Made by a program: the position numbers and the translations under genes. From Nocardioides sp. (lineage in GTDB: Bacteria; Actinomycetota; Actinomycetes; Propionibacteriales; Nocardioidaceae), in assembly GCF_030150155.1 (NCBI RefSeq), contig NZ_JASLGR010000046.1:1-64000 (forward strand): DNA of 64,000 nucleotides. Direction: 5' to 3'. This document shows, one piece after another, positions 1-9,797 of this stretch (position 1 is the first letter of the stretch; each line of letters opens with the position of its first letter). A model generated the notes under the pieces. The model was not told where the DNA came from and made no database searches. It saw only the letters and a program-made list of their open reading frames with translations.

Positions 1-2453
<2,453 letters not shown>

Positions 2454-2545
2454 TCGGCCAGAACCCTCCGCCTCGGGGCGGATGCCTCCTAGAGTGTGCG
2501 GTGCGACACCGCGCCGCGGTGCCCCGACCCGACCTGGAGTGACCG

Positions 2546-2953
2546 ATGACCGACCCGTATGCGTTTTCGCCCGCCGGCCAGCTTCCGCCCTCAGGGCCGA
2601 TCGGCAAGCCTCGCGACACCCTCGTCGTGATCCTGCTGGCCGTGATCACCTGCGGCATCTACTCGTGGTACTGGTTCTACGCCACGAGTGAGGAGATGAA
2701 GCGCCACACCGGCCAGGGCCTGGGCGGCGTGCTGTCCCTCATCCTCGCCTTCTTCATCTCACCCGTCGCGGCGTTCATCACCTCCAACGAGATCGCCCAG
2801 ATGTACGAGCGCGCCGGCCGTAAGGCGCCCGTCTCGGTGCTCAACGGCCTGTGGTACTTCCCGGGCTGCTTCATCCTGATCGGTCCGCTGGTCTGGATCA
2901 TCCAGATCAACGGTGCGCTCAACGGCTACTGGCGCTCGCTCGGCGCCGCCTGA
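2546..2953 (+). CDS. DUF4234 family small membrane protein
   Basis: A 135-residue protein with a short Pro-rich cytosolic N-terminus and three to four hydrophobic segments (around residues 27-47, 60-80 and 105-128). The pattern TCGIYSWYWFYATSEEM is typical of DUF4234 proteins, whose function is unknown. The ATG follows GGAGTGACCG, a reasonable ribosome site. A TAGAGT at 2490-2495 could be its -10 box, which would make it independent of metH 92 bp upstream. The family call rests on motif recognition; no role can be stated. Confidence 0.75.
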   Translation: MTDPYAFSPAGQLPPSGPIGKPRDTLVVILLAVITCGIYSWYWFYATSEEMKRHTGQGLGGVLSLILAFFISPVAAFITSNEIAQMYERAGRKAPVSVLNGLWYFPGCFILIGPLVWIIQINGALNGYWRSLGAA

Positions 2954-3000
2954 GTCATTTTTTTCAAAGCGGCCCCGGAGGTCAACCTCGGTGCCACTAT

Positions 3001-3483
3001 TTGTCGGTGATCTATTTCATTCGTCGCCTAGCGACTGCCAGGACTCCTCTGTGGCTAGATATTCTGTGTGGCATCGTCGGCTGCCTTGTAATTGTGCTAC
3101 TGGCGCTGGTCCTGATTGGGGCAATCGACTCGCGTGACTTCAAGTTTGCCGTTGTGTGTGGATGCTTCCTTGCGATCTTGGTAACGCCCACGTGGCGGGG
3201 AGTGGCAGCGTTGCTCGCGGGCCAGCGTGACGGAAAACTGTTCAGTTCGGTCCCGTCCGCACTGTCTGTTCTGGTCGCGATTGTTGGAGGCACCATGCTC
3301 TCAAGCGATGGCGGATTCACGCTGACTCCCGAGCTCAGTTGGGCTGCGGTCAGCTGTTTCGTCGCATCCGTGGTTCTTTGGCTCTGGAGCGAGATCACCT
3401 CAGGGCTTGACGAGAATTCCGAGCCTCATTCCGATAACCCTGATGAGCCTGGCTATCCAGCGCCTCACACGTTGCGCCGGTAG
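3001..3483 (+). CDS. Hypothetical membrane protein with atypical base use
   Basis: About 160 residues with four probable membrane helices (LDILCGIVGCLVIVLLALVLIG; FAVVCGCFLAILV; VLVAIVGGTMLSS; WAAVSCFVASVVLWLW) and an acidic, Pro-rich tail. No family recognised. Start is uncertain: TTG 3001 or GTG 3007, with a GGAGG core about 19 nt upstream, which is far. Codon use is clearly less GC-rich at third positions than the neighbours (many AT-ending codons), suggesting transfer or relaxed selection. Its last 19 bases overlap the 3' end of icmF on the other strand. Confidence 0.5.
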   Translation: MSVIYFIRRLATARTPLWLDILCGIVGCLVIVLLALVLIGAIDSRDFKFAVVCGCFLAILVTPTWRGVAALLAGQRDGKLFSSVPSALSVLVAIVGGTMLSSDGGFTLTPELSWAAVSCFVASVVLWLWSEITSGLDENSEPHSDNPDEPGYPAPHTLRR

Positions 3484-6400
3484 GCCCCGCCGACCTCGAA
3501 GAACGCCTCGGTGAGCTGCCCCAGCGAGCAGACCCGGGCAGCGTCCATCAGGACCGCGAACACGTTGCCGTCGCTCTGGCAGACCTCGCGCAGCCGCGCC
3601 AGCGCGGCCTCGGCCTCCTTGCCGTGGCGCTCCTGGAAGGCGTGCACCCGGGCGAGCTGGGAGGCCTTCTCGTCCTCGGTCGCCCGGGCCAGCTCGACCG
3701 GCCCGTGGGTGCTGTCGCCACCCTCGCGGACGAAGGTGTTGACCCCGACGATCGGCAGCGTGCCGTCGTGCTTGCGGTGCTCATACAGCATCGACTCGTC
3801 CTGGATCTTGCCGCGCTGATAGCCGGTCTCCATCGCGCCCAGAACGCCGCCGCGCTCGGAGATCCTGTCGAACTCGGCCAGCACCGCCTCCTCGACCAGG
3901 TCGGTGAGGTCGTCGATGATGTAGGAGCCCTGCAGCGGGTTCTCGTTGAAGGAGAGCCCCCACTCGCGGTTGATGATCAGCTGGATCGCCATCGCCCGGC
4001 GCACCGACTCGGCCGACGGGGTGGTGACCGCCTCGTCGAACGCATTGGTGTGCAGGGACTGGGCGTTGTCGTAGAGCGCGATCAGTGCCTGGAGCGTCGT
4101 ACGGATGTCGTTGAAGTCCATCTCCTGGGCGTGCAGGGATCGGCCCGAGGTCTGGATGTGGTACTTCAGCTTCTGGGAGCGCTCGCTGGCGCCGTACTTG
4201 TCGCGCATCGTGATCGCCCAGATCCGGCGCGCCACGCGACCGATGACGGAGTACTCCGGGTCCATCCCGTTGGAGAAGAAGAACGACAGGTTGGGGGCGA
4301 AGTCGTCGATCTTCATCCCGCGTGCCAGGTAGGCCTCGACGTAGGTGAAGCCGTTGGCCAGGGTGAAGGCGAGCTGGCTGATCGGGTTCGCCCCGGCCTC
4401 GGCGATGTGGTAGCCCGAGATCGACACCGAGTAGAAGTTGCGCACCTCGTGGGCGATGAACCACTCCTGGATGTCGGCCATCAGGCGCAGGCTGAACTCG
4501 GTGGAGAACAGGCAGGTGTTCTGGCCCTGGTCCTCCTTGAGGATGTCGGCCTGGACCGTGCCGCGCACCGTCGCCAGTGCCTTGGCGGCGTCGACGCCAC
4601 TGGCCGCGGCCTGGTCGAGCACCGTGTTGAGGAAGAAGGCGAGCACCGTCGGGGCCGGGCCGTTGATCGTCATGCTGACGCTCGTCGTCGGGGCGAGCAG
4701 GTCGAACCCGCCGTAGAGCTCCTTCATGTCGTCCAGGGTCGCTACCGAGACGCCCGAGGTCCCGACCTTGCCGTAGATGTCGGGCCGCGCCGCGGGGTCG
4801 CGCCCATAGAGGGTGACCGAGTCGAACGCCGTGGACAGTCGGGTGGTCTCCTGGCCTGCCGAGAGCAGCTTGAATCGGCGGTTGGTGCGCGCCGGGTCGC
4901 CCTCGCCGGCGAACATCCGGGCCGGGTCCTCGCCCTGTCGCTTGAACGGGAAGACCCCGGCGGTGAACGGGAACCGGCCGGGCAGGTTCTCCCGGCGCCA
5001 GAAGCTGACCAGCTCACCAGCCTCGGTGGTGCGCGGCAGTGCCACCCGCGGCACGGTGGTGCCGGCCAACGACGTCCGCCCTCCCTCGTCACTGCGGTAG
5101 GACTCGACCACGGCCGGCCAGGTCGCCAGGGCCTCGCGCAGCTCCTCGGGTACGCCGGCACGCGCGGCCTCTGCGGCAGCGGCGAGATCGGCGCCTGCGG
5201 GCCCCGCACTGAGCTCCTCGGCGACCAGGTCGAACGCGTCGGCCCGTCGTGCCAGGGCGACCAGGGTGTCGGTGGCGCGGTGGTAGTCGCGCACGGTGGC
5301 GCTGATCTCGGCCAGGTAGCGGGTGCGGTCGGTCGGCACCACCTGGCGCGCGCCCCCGGAGTGGCGCACGGTGACAGTGGGGAGCTGGCCGGGCCCGAAC
5401 GGCACGCCGGCGTTGGTGAGCAGGGTGTGCAGCTCCTGGTACAGCGCCGTCACACCGTCGTCGTTGAAGGTCGCCGCCGACGTGCCGAAGACGGGCATCG
5501 CCTCCCAGTCGACCCCGAACGCCTCCCGGTTGCGGACCAGTTGACGCCCGACGTCGCGCAGGGCGTCGGCCCCGCCGCGGCGCTCGAACTTGTTGATCGC
5601 GACCACGTCGGCGTAGTCGAGCATGTCGATCTTCTCCAGCTGCGACGCGGCGCCGAACTCTGGCGTCATCACGTACAGCGAGTGGTCGACGAAGGGGACG
5701 ATCGCGGCGTCGCCCTGGCCGATGCCGGGGGTCTCGACCAGGACCAGGTCGAAGCCGCCGGCCTTGATCACGGTGAGCACCTCGGCGAGGTGGTCGGGCA
5801 GCTCGTGGGCTCCGCGGGTGGCCAGGGAGCGGTAGTAGACCTGGTCGGTGTCGATCGCGTTCATCCGGATCCGGTCACCCAGCAGCGCACCGCCGGAACG
5901 ACGGCGGGTGGGGTCCACGGCCACGATCGCGACCCGCAGCGCGTCGCCCTGATCGAGCCGGAGACGGCGTACGAGCTCGTCGGTGAGGGAGGACTTCCCG
6001 GAGCCGCCGGTGCCGGTGACGCCGAGCACGGTGACGCCTGCGCCGGCCTCGGCCAGGCGGGCCAGGGTGGCCTCGTCGAGGCGGCCCTGCTCGGCGCCGG
6101 TGACGGTGCGGGCCAGGGCCAGCCGGTCGCCGGCCAGGACGTCGTCGATCTGCGCGGGGGCGAGGTCCCACAGGTCCAGGTCGGTCTCGGTGACGAGCTG
6201 GGCGATCATGCCGGTCAGGCCGAGGCGCTGGCCGTCCTCGGGGGAGTAGATGTGCACGCCGAGGGTGGCGAGCTGGGCGATCTCCTCGGGCACGATCACG
6301 CCGCCGCCACCGCCGAAGACCTTGATGTGGCCGGCCCCGCGCTCGCGCAGCTGCTCGACGAGGTAGGTGAAGAACTCGACGTGCCCGCCCTGGTACGACG

Positions 6401-6605
6401 ACACCGCGATGCCCTGCACGTCCTCCTCGACCGCCGCGTCCACGATCTCGGCCACGGAGCGGTTGTGCCCCAGGTGGATCACCTCGACGCCCTGGGCCTG
6501 CAGGATCCGCCGCATGATGTTGATCGCGGCGTCGTGACCGTCGAAGAGCGCGGCGGCGGTGACGAAGCGAATCGGGTTGCGGCGGGCGGTGGGCGTGCTG
6601 GTCAC
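3465..6605 (-). CDS. icmF: Fused isobutyryl-CoA mutase (B12 domain, G-protein chaperone, mutase)
   Basis: Adenosylcobalamin radical enzyme interconverting isobutyryl-CoA and n-butyryl-CoA; relatives also act on pivalyl-CoA. The 1046-residue protein has the IcmF order: B12-binding domain (FDGHDAAINIM, residues 21-31), a MeaB-like GTPase with P-loop GTGGSGKSS near 198-206, a linker, and the mutase TIM barrel (YGKVGTSGVSVATLDDMKEL, SVSMTINGPAPT). The fused chaperone repairs and loads cofactor. GTG 6605 is preferred because it directly precedes the conserved N-terminus and has GAAAGG 8 nt upstream; the longer open frame runs into the divergent regulator. Divergent MarR gene and operator suggest acyl-CoA-responsive control (inference). 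Confidence 0.93.
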   Translation of the reverse strand: MTSTPTARRNPIRFVTAAALFDGHDAAINIMRRILQAQGVEVIHLGHNRSVAEIVDAAVEEDVQGIAVSSYQGGHVEFFTYLVEQLRERGAGHIKVFGGGGGVIVPEEIAQLATLGVHIYSPEDGQRLGLTGMIAQLVTETDLDLWDLAPAQIDDVLAGDRLALARTVTGAEQGRLDEATLARLAEAGAGVTVLGVTGTGGSGKSSLTDELVRRLRLDQGDALRVAIVAVDPTRRRSGGALLGDRIRMNAIDTDQVYYRSLATRGAHELPDHLAEVLTVIKAGGFDLVLVETPGIGQGDAAIVPFVDHSLYVMTPEFGAASQLEKIDMLDYADVVAINKFERRGGADALRDVGRQLVRNREAFGVDWEAMPVFGTSAATFNDDGVTALYQELHTLLTNAGVPFGPGQLPTVTVRHSGGARQVVPTDRTRYLAEISATVRDYHRATDTLVALARRADAFDLVAEELSAGPAGADLAAAAEAARAGVPEELREALATWPAVVESYRSDEGGRTSLAGTTVPRVALPRTTEAGELVSFWRRENLPGRFPFTAGVFPFKRQGEDPARMFAGEGDPARTNRRFKLLSAGQETTRLSTAFDSVTLYGRDPAARPDIYGKVGTSGVSVATLDDMKELYGGFDLLAPTTSVSMTINGPAPTVLAFFLNTVLDQAAASGVDAAKALATVRGTVQADILKEDQGQNTCLFSTEFSLRLMADIQEWFIAHEVRNFYSVSISGYHIAEAGANPISQLAFTLANGFTYVEAYLARGMKIDDFAPNLSFFFSNGMDPEYSVIGRVARRIWAITMRDKYGASERSQKLKYHIQTSGRSLHAQEMDFNDIRTTLQALIALYDNAQSLHTNAFDEAVTTPSAESVRRAMAIQLIINREWGLSFNENPLQGSYIIDDLTDLVEEAVLAEFDRISERGGVLGAMETGYQRGKIQDESMLYEHRKHDGTLPIVGVNTFVREGGDSTHGPVELARATEDEKASQLARVHAFQERHGKEAEAALARLREVCQSDGNVFAVLMDAARVCSLGQLTEAFFEVGGAYRRNV

Positions 6606-6656
6606 AATGGCGGCCTTTCGATCATCCGGGGAGGCTGAGTGATACCTGGACACCAG

Positions 6657-6676
6657 ATAGTTGGACGTCCAAGTAT
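6657..6676. promoter_or_regulatory. Palindromic operator between icmF and the MarR gene
   Basis: A 20-bp palindrome centred on TTGGACGTCCAA (6661-6672, perfect) with flanks ATAG/GTAT giving only one mismatched pair. It lies just before a TACGAT -10-like box (6677-6682) reading toward the MarR gene. A second weaker dyad, CTGGACACCAG, sits beside it at 6646-6656. Size and position fit a MarR-dimer operator controlling both divergent genes; binding is inference. Confidence 0.65.
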
Positions 6677-6717
6677 TACGATACGTCGCAGGTCGAGCGA
6701 GTGGAAGTGGGGCGGAG

Positions 6718-7254
6718 ATGGCTAACGTTGTCCCTGTGTCAGCCGCCCTCCCCGACCATGCCGGCCCGCGCCTTGCTTTCGACCCGATCGACCGGGCCGG
6801 TGAGCTCTGGGAGCAGCACTTCGGCGAGGCGGGGCCGATGCGGCTGGCGACCTCGGTGATGCGCGTCCAGCAGCTGATGCTCGCCCAGCTCGACGGCGCG
6901 CTCAAGGAGTGGGGCCTGACCTTCTCCCGCTACGAGGTGCTGGTGCTGCTCTACTTCAGCCGCACCCGCACGCTGCCGATGACCAAGATCGGCGAGCGCC
7001 TGATGGTGCACCCGACCTCGGTGACCAACGCGATCGACAGGCTGGTCAAGCAGGGGTACGTCGCCCGCGACGCCGATCCGTCCGACCGCCGGCGCATCCT
7101 GGCCCGGTTGACCGAGGAGGGCGAGCGCGTGGTCACGGAGGGGACGCAGGCGGTGATGGCCCTCAACTTCGCCGTCGACGGACTCAGCCAGTCCGAGCAG
7201 GCCACCATGTACGACCTGATGCGGCGGATGCGGGAGAGCTCCGGGGACTTCTAG
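6718..7254 (+). CDS. MarR family transcriptional regulator
   Basis: A 178-residue winged-helix regulator: helical dimerisation segment, then HTH (LPMTKIGERLMVHPTSVTNAIDRLVKQGYV) and the wing with the MarR-typical DPSDRR motif, followed by C-terminal dimer helices. ATG 6718 is chosen because it lies downstream of the palindromic operator; GTG 6736 is an alternative. It probably represses icmF and itself and may sense an acyl-CoA, as related regulators do (inference). Its stop overlaps that of the convergent glycosylase gene by 3 bp. Confidence 0.88.
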   Translation: MANVVPVSAALPDHAGPRLAFDPIDRAGELWEQHFGEAGPMRLATSVMRVQQLMLAQLDGALKEWGLTFSRYEVLVLLYFSRTRTLPMTKIGERLMVHPTSVTNAIDRLVKQGYVARDADPSDRRRILARLTEEGERVVTEGTQAVMALNFAVDGLSQSEQATMYDLMRRMRESSGDF

Positions 7255-7889
7255 GTCAGCGGCGGCTGGGCGCGGGGTGAGCGGCGGTAGGCCGAGACGG
7301 TCGGATCGCCGTCCACCCACCAGCGCCACGCCACCTCGGCGGCACGAGTGACCCCGACCCGCGGACCCGAGGCGATCGGTGCGGCAGGGGTGCAGGGGAG
7401 TGTGAGCCGGATCGGGCTGTTGGGTGCGGTCAGGTCCGCGCCGTCGAGGGCACCGCTCACGCCGAGGGCCTGGCCCAGGCAGCCGGGGCCGCGGGCCAGT
7501 CGGGCCTCGGGCACCGGATGGGGCGATCCGTGGGAGCGGCGTACACGGGCGAGGTCGGCACCCTCGATCACCCGCCCTGCACGCAGCAGCACCGCAGAGG
7601 CGGTGCCCTCGACCCCGGCGACCACGTTGAGACACCAGTGCAGGCCGTGGGATCGGTAGACGTAGAGGTGACCAGGCGGGCCGAACATCACCGCGTTGCG
7701 CGGCGTCGGCCCGTGCCAGGCGTGCGACGCCGGATCGGCCTCGCCCGCGTAGGCCTCCACCTCGGTGATCTCGACGCTGACCACCCCGTCGTCGGCGACG
7801 CAGGTCACGACCGCGCCGAGCAGGGTCGGAGCCAGATCGGGGGAGGGCAGCGCGAGGCGTGCCCGCAGGGACGCCGCGCTACTCGTCAT
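7251..7889 (-). CDS. DNA-3-methyladenine glycosylase (AAG/MPG family)
   Basis: Excises alkylated purines to start base-excision repair. The 212-residue protein shows AAG-family features: EITEVEAYAGEADPASHAWHGPTPRN, followed by VMFGPPGHLYVYRSHGLHWCLNVV and GPGCLGQALGV. The Glu in EVEAY is the likely catalytic base. ATG 7889 matches the family's short N-terminus and overlaps the last 11 bp of the upstream gene, so translation is likely coupled. The open frame extends 27 codons further upstream, but that stretch is unlike the family. Confidence 0.92.
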   Translation of the reverse strand: MTSSAASLRARLALPSPDLAPTLLGAVVTCVADDGVVSVEITEVEAYAGEADPASHAWHGPTPRNAVMFGPPGHLYVYRSHGLHWCLNVVAGVEGTASAVLLRAGRVIEGADLARVRRSHGSPHPVPEARLARGPGCLGQALGVSGALDGADLTAPNSPIRLTLPCTPAAPIASGPRVGVTRAAEVAWRWWVDGDPTVSAYRRSPRAQPPLT

Positions 7890-8256
7890 CCCAGGAGACG
7901 GTCCACGAGCCCGGATCGGCGGGATCGGTCGCCGGGAACCACGGCGGGATCTGGCCGCCCCAGTCGGCACCGTTCGCCAGGAAGTGGTCCCGGTCGTAGT
8001 CGCCGTGCGGCGGTGTACCCCAGGCCACCAGCTCCGCCGCGGTCGGCACGTCGGTCTCGTGCAGGAACACCCGGCTCGGGTCCGTGACCGAGCGCAGCAG
8101 CGGCAGGTGCCCGTCGTCCTCCAACCCCTCCAGCACCGCGATCGGGAGCCCGGTCGCCTGAGCCAGATCCAGGAGATGGATCGCCGTCAGCCCGTCGATC
8201 AGCTCGCGCTCCGGTTCGTCGTACGGCACTCCATCATCGCTCGCGCGATCGTTCAT
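7879..8256 (-). CDS. Hypothetical acidic protein
   Basis: A 125-residue acidic cytosolic protein without membrane segments or a recognised domain. It has a Leu-rich middle (LIDGLTAIHLLDLAQATGLP) and a Trp/Pro-rich C-terminus (WGGQIPPWFPATDPADPGSW). ATG 8256 is chosen for a good ribosome site (GAGGGAG, 7 nt upstream); the frame extends 14 codons upstream into the 34-bp repeat. It overlaps the glycosylase start by 11 bp, so the two form an operon. Function unknown; accessory to the glycosylase is only a guess from position. Confidence 0.65.
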   Translation of the reverse strand: MNDRASDDGVPYDEPERELIDGLTAIHLLDLAQATGLPIAVLEGLEDDGHLPLLRSVTDPSRVFLHETDVPTAAELVAWGTPPHGDYDRDHFLANGADWGGQIPPWFPATDPADPGSWTVSWDDE

Positions 8257-8288
8257 CTGCTCGCTCCCTCGGTCAGAGGTCACCGAAT

Positions 8289-8522
8289 CTACCGGCACGA
8301 ATCGTGGGGCGATGGCCCTTCGCGGACAAAGGCCTCTGCCTCCCGGCTAGGTCCAGTCAGTGCCCGAGTCGAGGTGTCTGGTCGCGCTGCGTGCCGTGCT
8401 GCTGCCTCGATGAGGGCGGCGTAGCGGAGGCGAGCCGAGGTCCCGAAGTGCCCCTCGCTCCAGATCAGGATGTCGATGACATCCAGGTCAGCGGCGTGAC
8501 TGAACCGGTAGCCGCCGGTCAT
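8289..8522 (-). pseudogene. ParE/RelE-like toxin, probably truncated
   Basis: A 77-residue frame beginning YRFSHAADLDVIDILIWSEGHFG, which resembles the N-terminal half of ParE-type toxins (ribosome- or gyrase-targeting proteins of about 95-105 residues). The conserved C-terminal beta strands are missing: the last dozen residues (VREGPSPHDSCR) come from the left copy of a 34-bp direct repeat. The start codon shares one base with the antitoxin stop (TGATG), the normal TA arrangement. Probably an inactive toxin remnant; whether it keeps any activity cannot be judged from sequence. Confidence 0.6.
8294..8327 (+). repeat. 34-bp direct repeat, left copy (toxin end)
   Basis: Begins GGCACGAATCGTGGGGCGAT and is identical over 34 bp to 8874-8907. 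This copy encodes the last residues of the truncated ParE-like frame. Flanking sequence outside the 34 bp is unrelated between the two copies. Confidence 0.9.
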
Positions 8523-8824
8523 CAGCGCTCAGCGCGACGCTCGGCGACACGTTGGGCGGCAAGGTCGCTCAGTCGCGAGATGTGGGCGCTGAGCTCCTGG
8601 TCGTTGGAGACCTCGGTGTAGTCCCCGTGATCGAGGTCGTCGAAGCCCTTCCGGGCCTCGGCGCGGAAGGTCGCGAGACGCTCGGCACGGGAGAGCTGCT
8701 CCCGTTCGAGGAGACGCAGACCTTCGTGCACAGCCTCAGCGGCGTCGGCGTACACGCCGTCCTTGACCAGGCGGTCGATGAGGTCGACGTCGTCCTGAGA
8801 GAACTCGATGCGCTGTGCGGCCAT
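8522..8824 (-). CDS. ParD-like antitoxin
   Basis: A 100-residue protein with an N-terminal ribbon-helix-helix style segment (RIEFSQDDVDLIDRLVKDGVYADAAEAVHEGLRLLE) typical of ParD/CopG-like antitoxins, followed by a charged helical region that would wrap the toxin. The ATG has an excellent ribosome site (GGAGGTGA, 5 nt spacing). It is first in a two-gene unit with the truncated toxin. By analogy it would repress its own promoter and neutralise a ParE toxin; with the local toxin damaged it may act as an orphan regulator (inference). Confidence 0.72.
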   Translation of the reverse strand: MAAQRIEFSQDDVDLIDRLVKDGVYADAAEAVHEGLRLLEREQLSRAERLATFRAEARKGFDDLDHGDYTEVSNDQELSAHISRLSDLAAQRVAERRAER

Positions 8825-8873
8825 GTCTGTCACCTCCGTCGGGCGTGGCGCTGAACTTGTAGACGATCTTAGA

Positions 8874-8907
8874 GGCACGAATCGTGGGGCGATGGCCCTT
8901 CGCGGAC
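8874..8907 (+). repeat. 34-bp direct repeat, right copy (upstream of antitoxin)
   Basis: Identical to 8294-8327 and in the same orientation, 580 bp away, about 50 bp upstream of the antitoxin start. The pair brackets the toxin-antitoxin module exactly, like attachment sites or the footprint of a recombination event. Confidence 0.9.
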
Positions 8908-9005
8908 CAGACTCGGTTATCGTGGAATCCTCGCAGTCGAGCGTGGGGCACGACGGCGACCGCCAGGGCACGATGACTCATCCGTGCGAGGCCGATGTCG
9001 CCGCG

Positions 9006-9797
9006 ATGCCAGCAGGCCACGCCTTCGGTGTCCTGGGTCCGCCCAGGCATGACAGCTCTTCGGAGGGCATTCTGAGTACCGCCGCTTCCCACAGCGCCGC
9101 CGTGGCGTTCGACGCCGACCTCTCGGCAGTCCGGTCCCGTCCCCACGCAGTGCTGTGGGACATGGACGGCACGCTGTGCGACACCGAGCCGTTCTGGATC
9201 GAGTCCGAGTTCGAGCTTGCTCGCCGGCTCGGCAAGGAGTGGACCCAGGAGGACGCGCTCAGCCTGGTCGGCAACGACCTGCTGAACTCGGGGGAGTACA
9301 TCCGGCGTCGCTGGGAGCTCGACCTGACGCCCCGCCAGGTGGTCGACATGCTGCACGACGAGGTCGTCGACCGGGTGCTGTCCCACGACATCCCGTGGCG
9401 CCCCGGCGCACTCGACCTGCTTGAGGAGCTCAACGAGGCCGGCGTCCCGTGCGCGCTCGTGACGATGTCGTGGGAGCTCTTCGCGCACCCGATCATCGAG
9501 CGGCTGCCCCGCGGTCGGTTCGACGCGATCATCACCGGCGACAAGGTCGCCCGCGGCAAGCCGTTCCCGGACCCGTACCTCGACGGCGCTGCAGCCCTCG
9601 GCGTCGACGCCGCGCACTGTGTGGCGATCGAGGACTCCAACACCGGCGCCTCCTCGGCCGAGGCGGCCGGCTGCGTCGTGCTGACCGTGCCCAGCCACGT
9701 CGCGATCGCCCCCGGCCCCCGCCGGATCACCCGACCGAGCCTGGCCGGCGTCGGCCTGGCCGATCTCGCCGACCTCTTCGCGCAGGTGGAGTCCTGA
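9006..9797 (+). CDS. HAD superfamily phosphatase (phosphoglycolate phosphatase-like)
   Basis: Haloacid dehalogenase-fold hydrolase. Motif I is VLWDMDGTLCDTEP (nucleophile Asp at about nt 9159), a helical cap domain follows, motif II is the Thr in ALVTMSW, motif III the Lys in ARGKPFPDPY, and motif IV IEDSNTGASSAEAAG. These fit sugar-phosphate or beta-phosphoglucomutase-like phosphatases; the substrate cannot be read from sequence. The start is uncertain: ATG 8973, ATG 9006 and GTG 9102 are all in frame, and the conserved part begins near 9140. Its TGA shares one base with the next ATG, so it is coupled to the helicase gene. Confidence 0.85.
   Translation: MPAGHAFGVLGPPRHDSSSEGILSTAASHSAAVAFDADLSAVRSRPHAVLWDMDGTLCDTEPFWIESEFELARRLGKEWTQEDALSLVGNDLLNSGEYIRRRWELDLTPRQVVDMLHDEVVDRVLSHDIPWRPGALDLLEELNEAGVPCALVTMSWELFAHPIIERLPRGRFDAIITGDKVARGKPFPDPYLDGAAALGVDAAHCVAIEDSNTGASSAEAAGCVVLTVPSHVAIAPGPRRITRPSLAGVGLADLADLFAQVES

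Noticed and set aside
3624..6638. A 1004-residue open frame antisense to icmF
   Set aside because: Composition is Gly/Val/Asp/Leu-rich without domains, typical of the reverse strand of high-GC genes; icmF on the other strand has full domain support.
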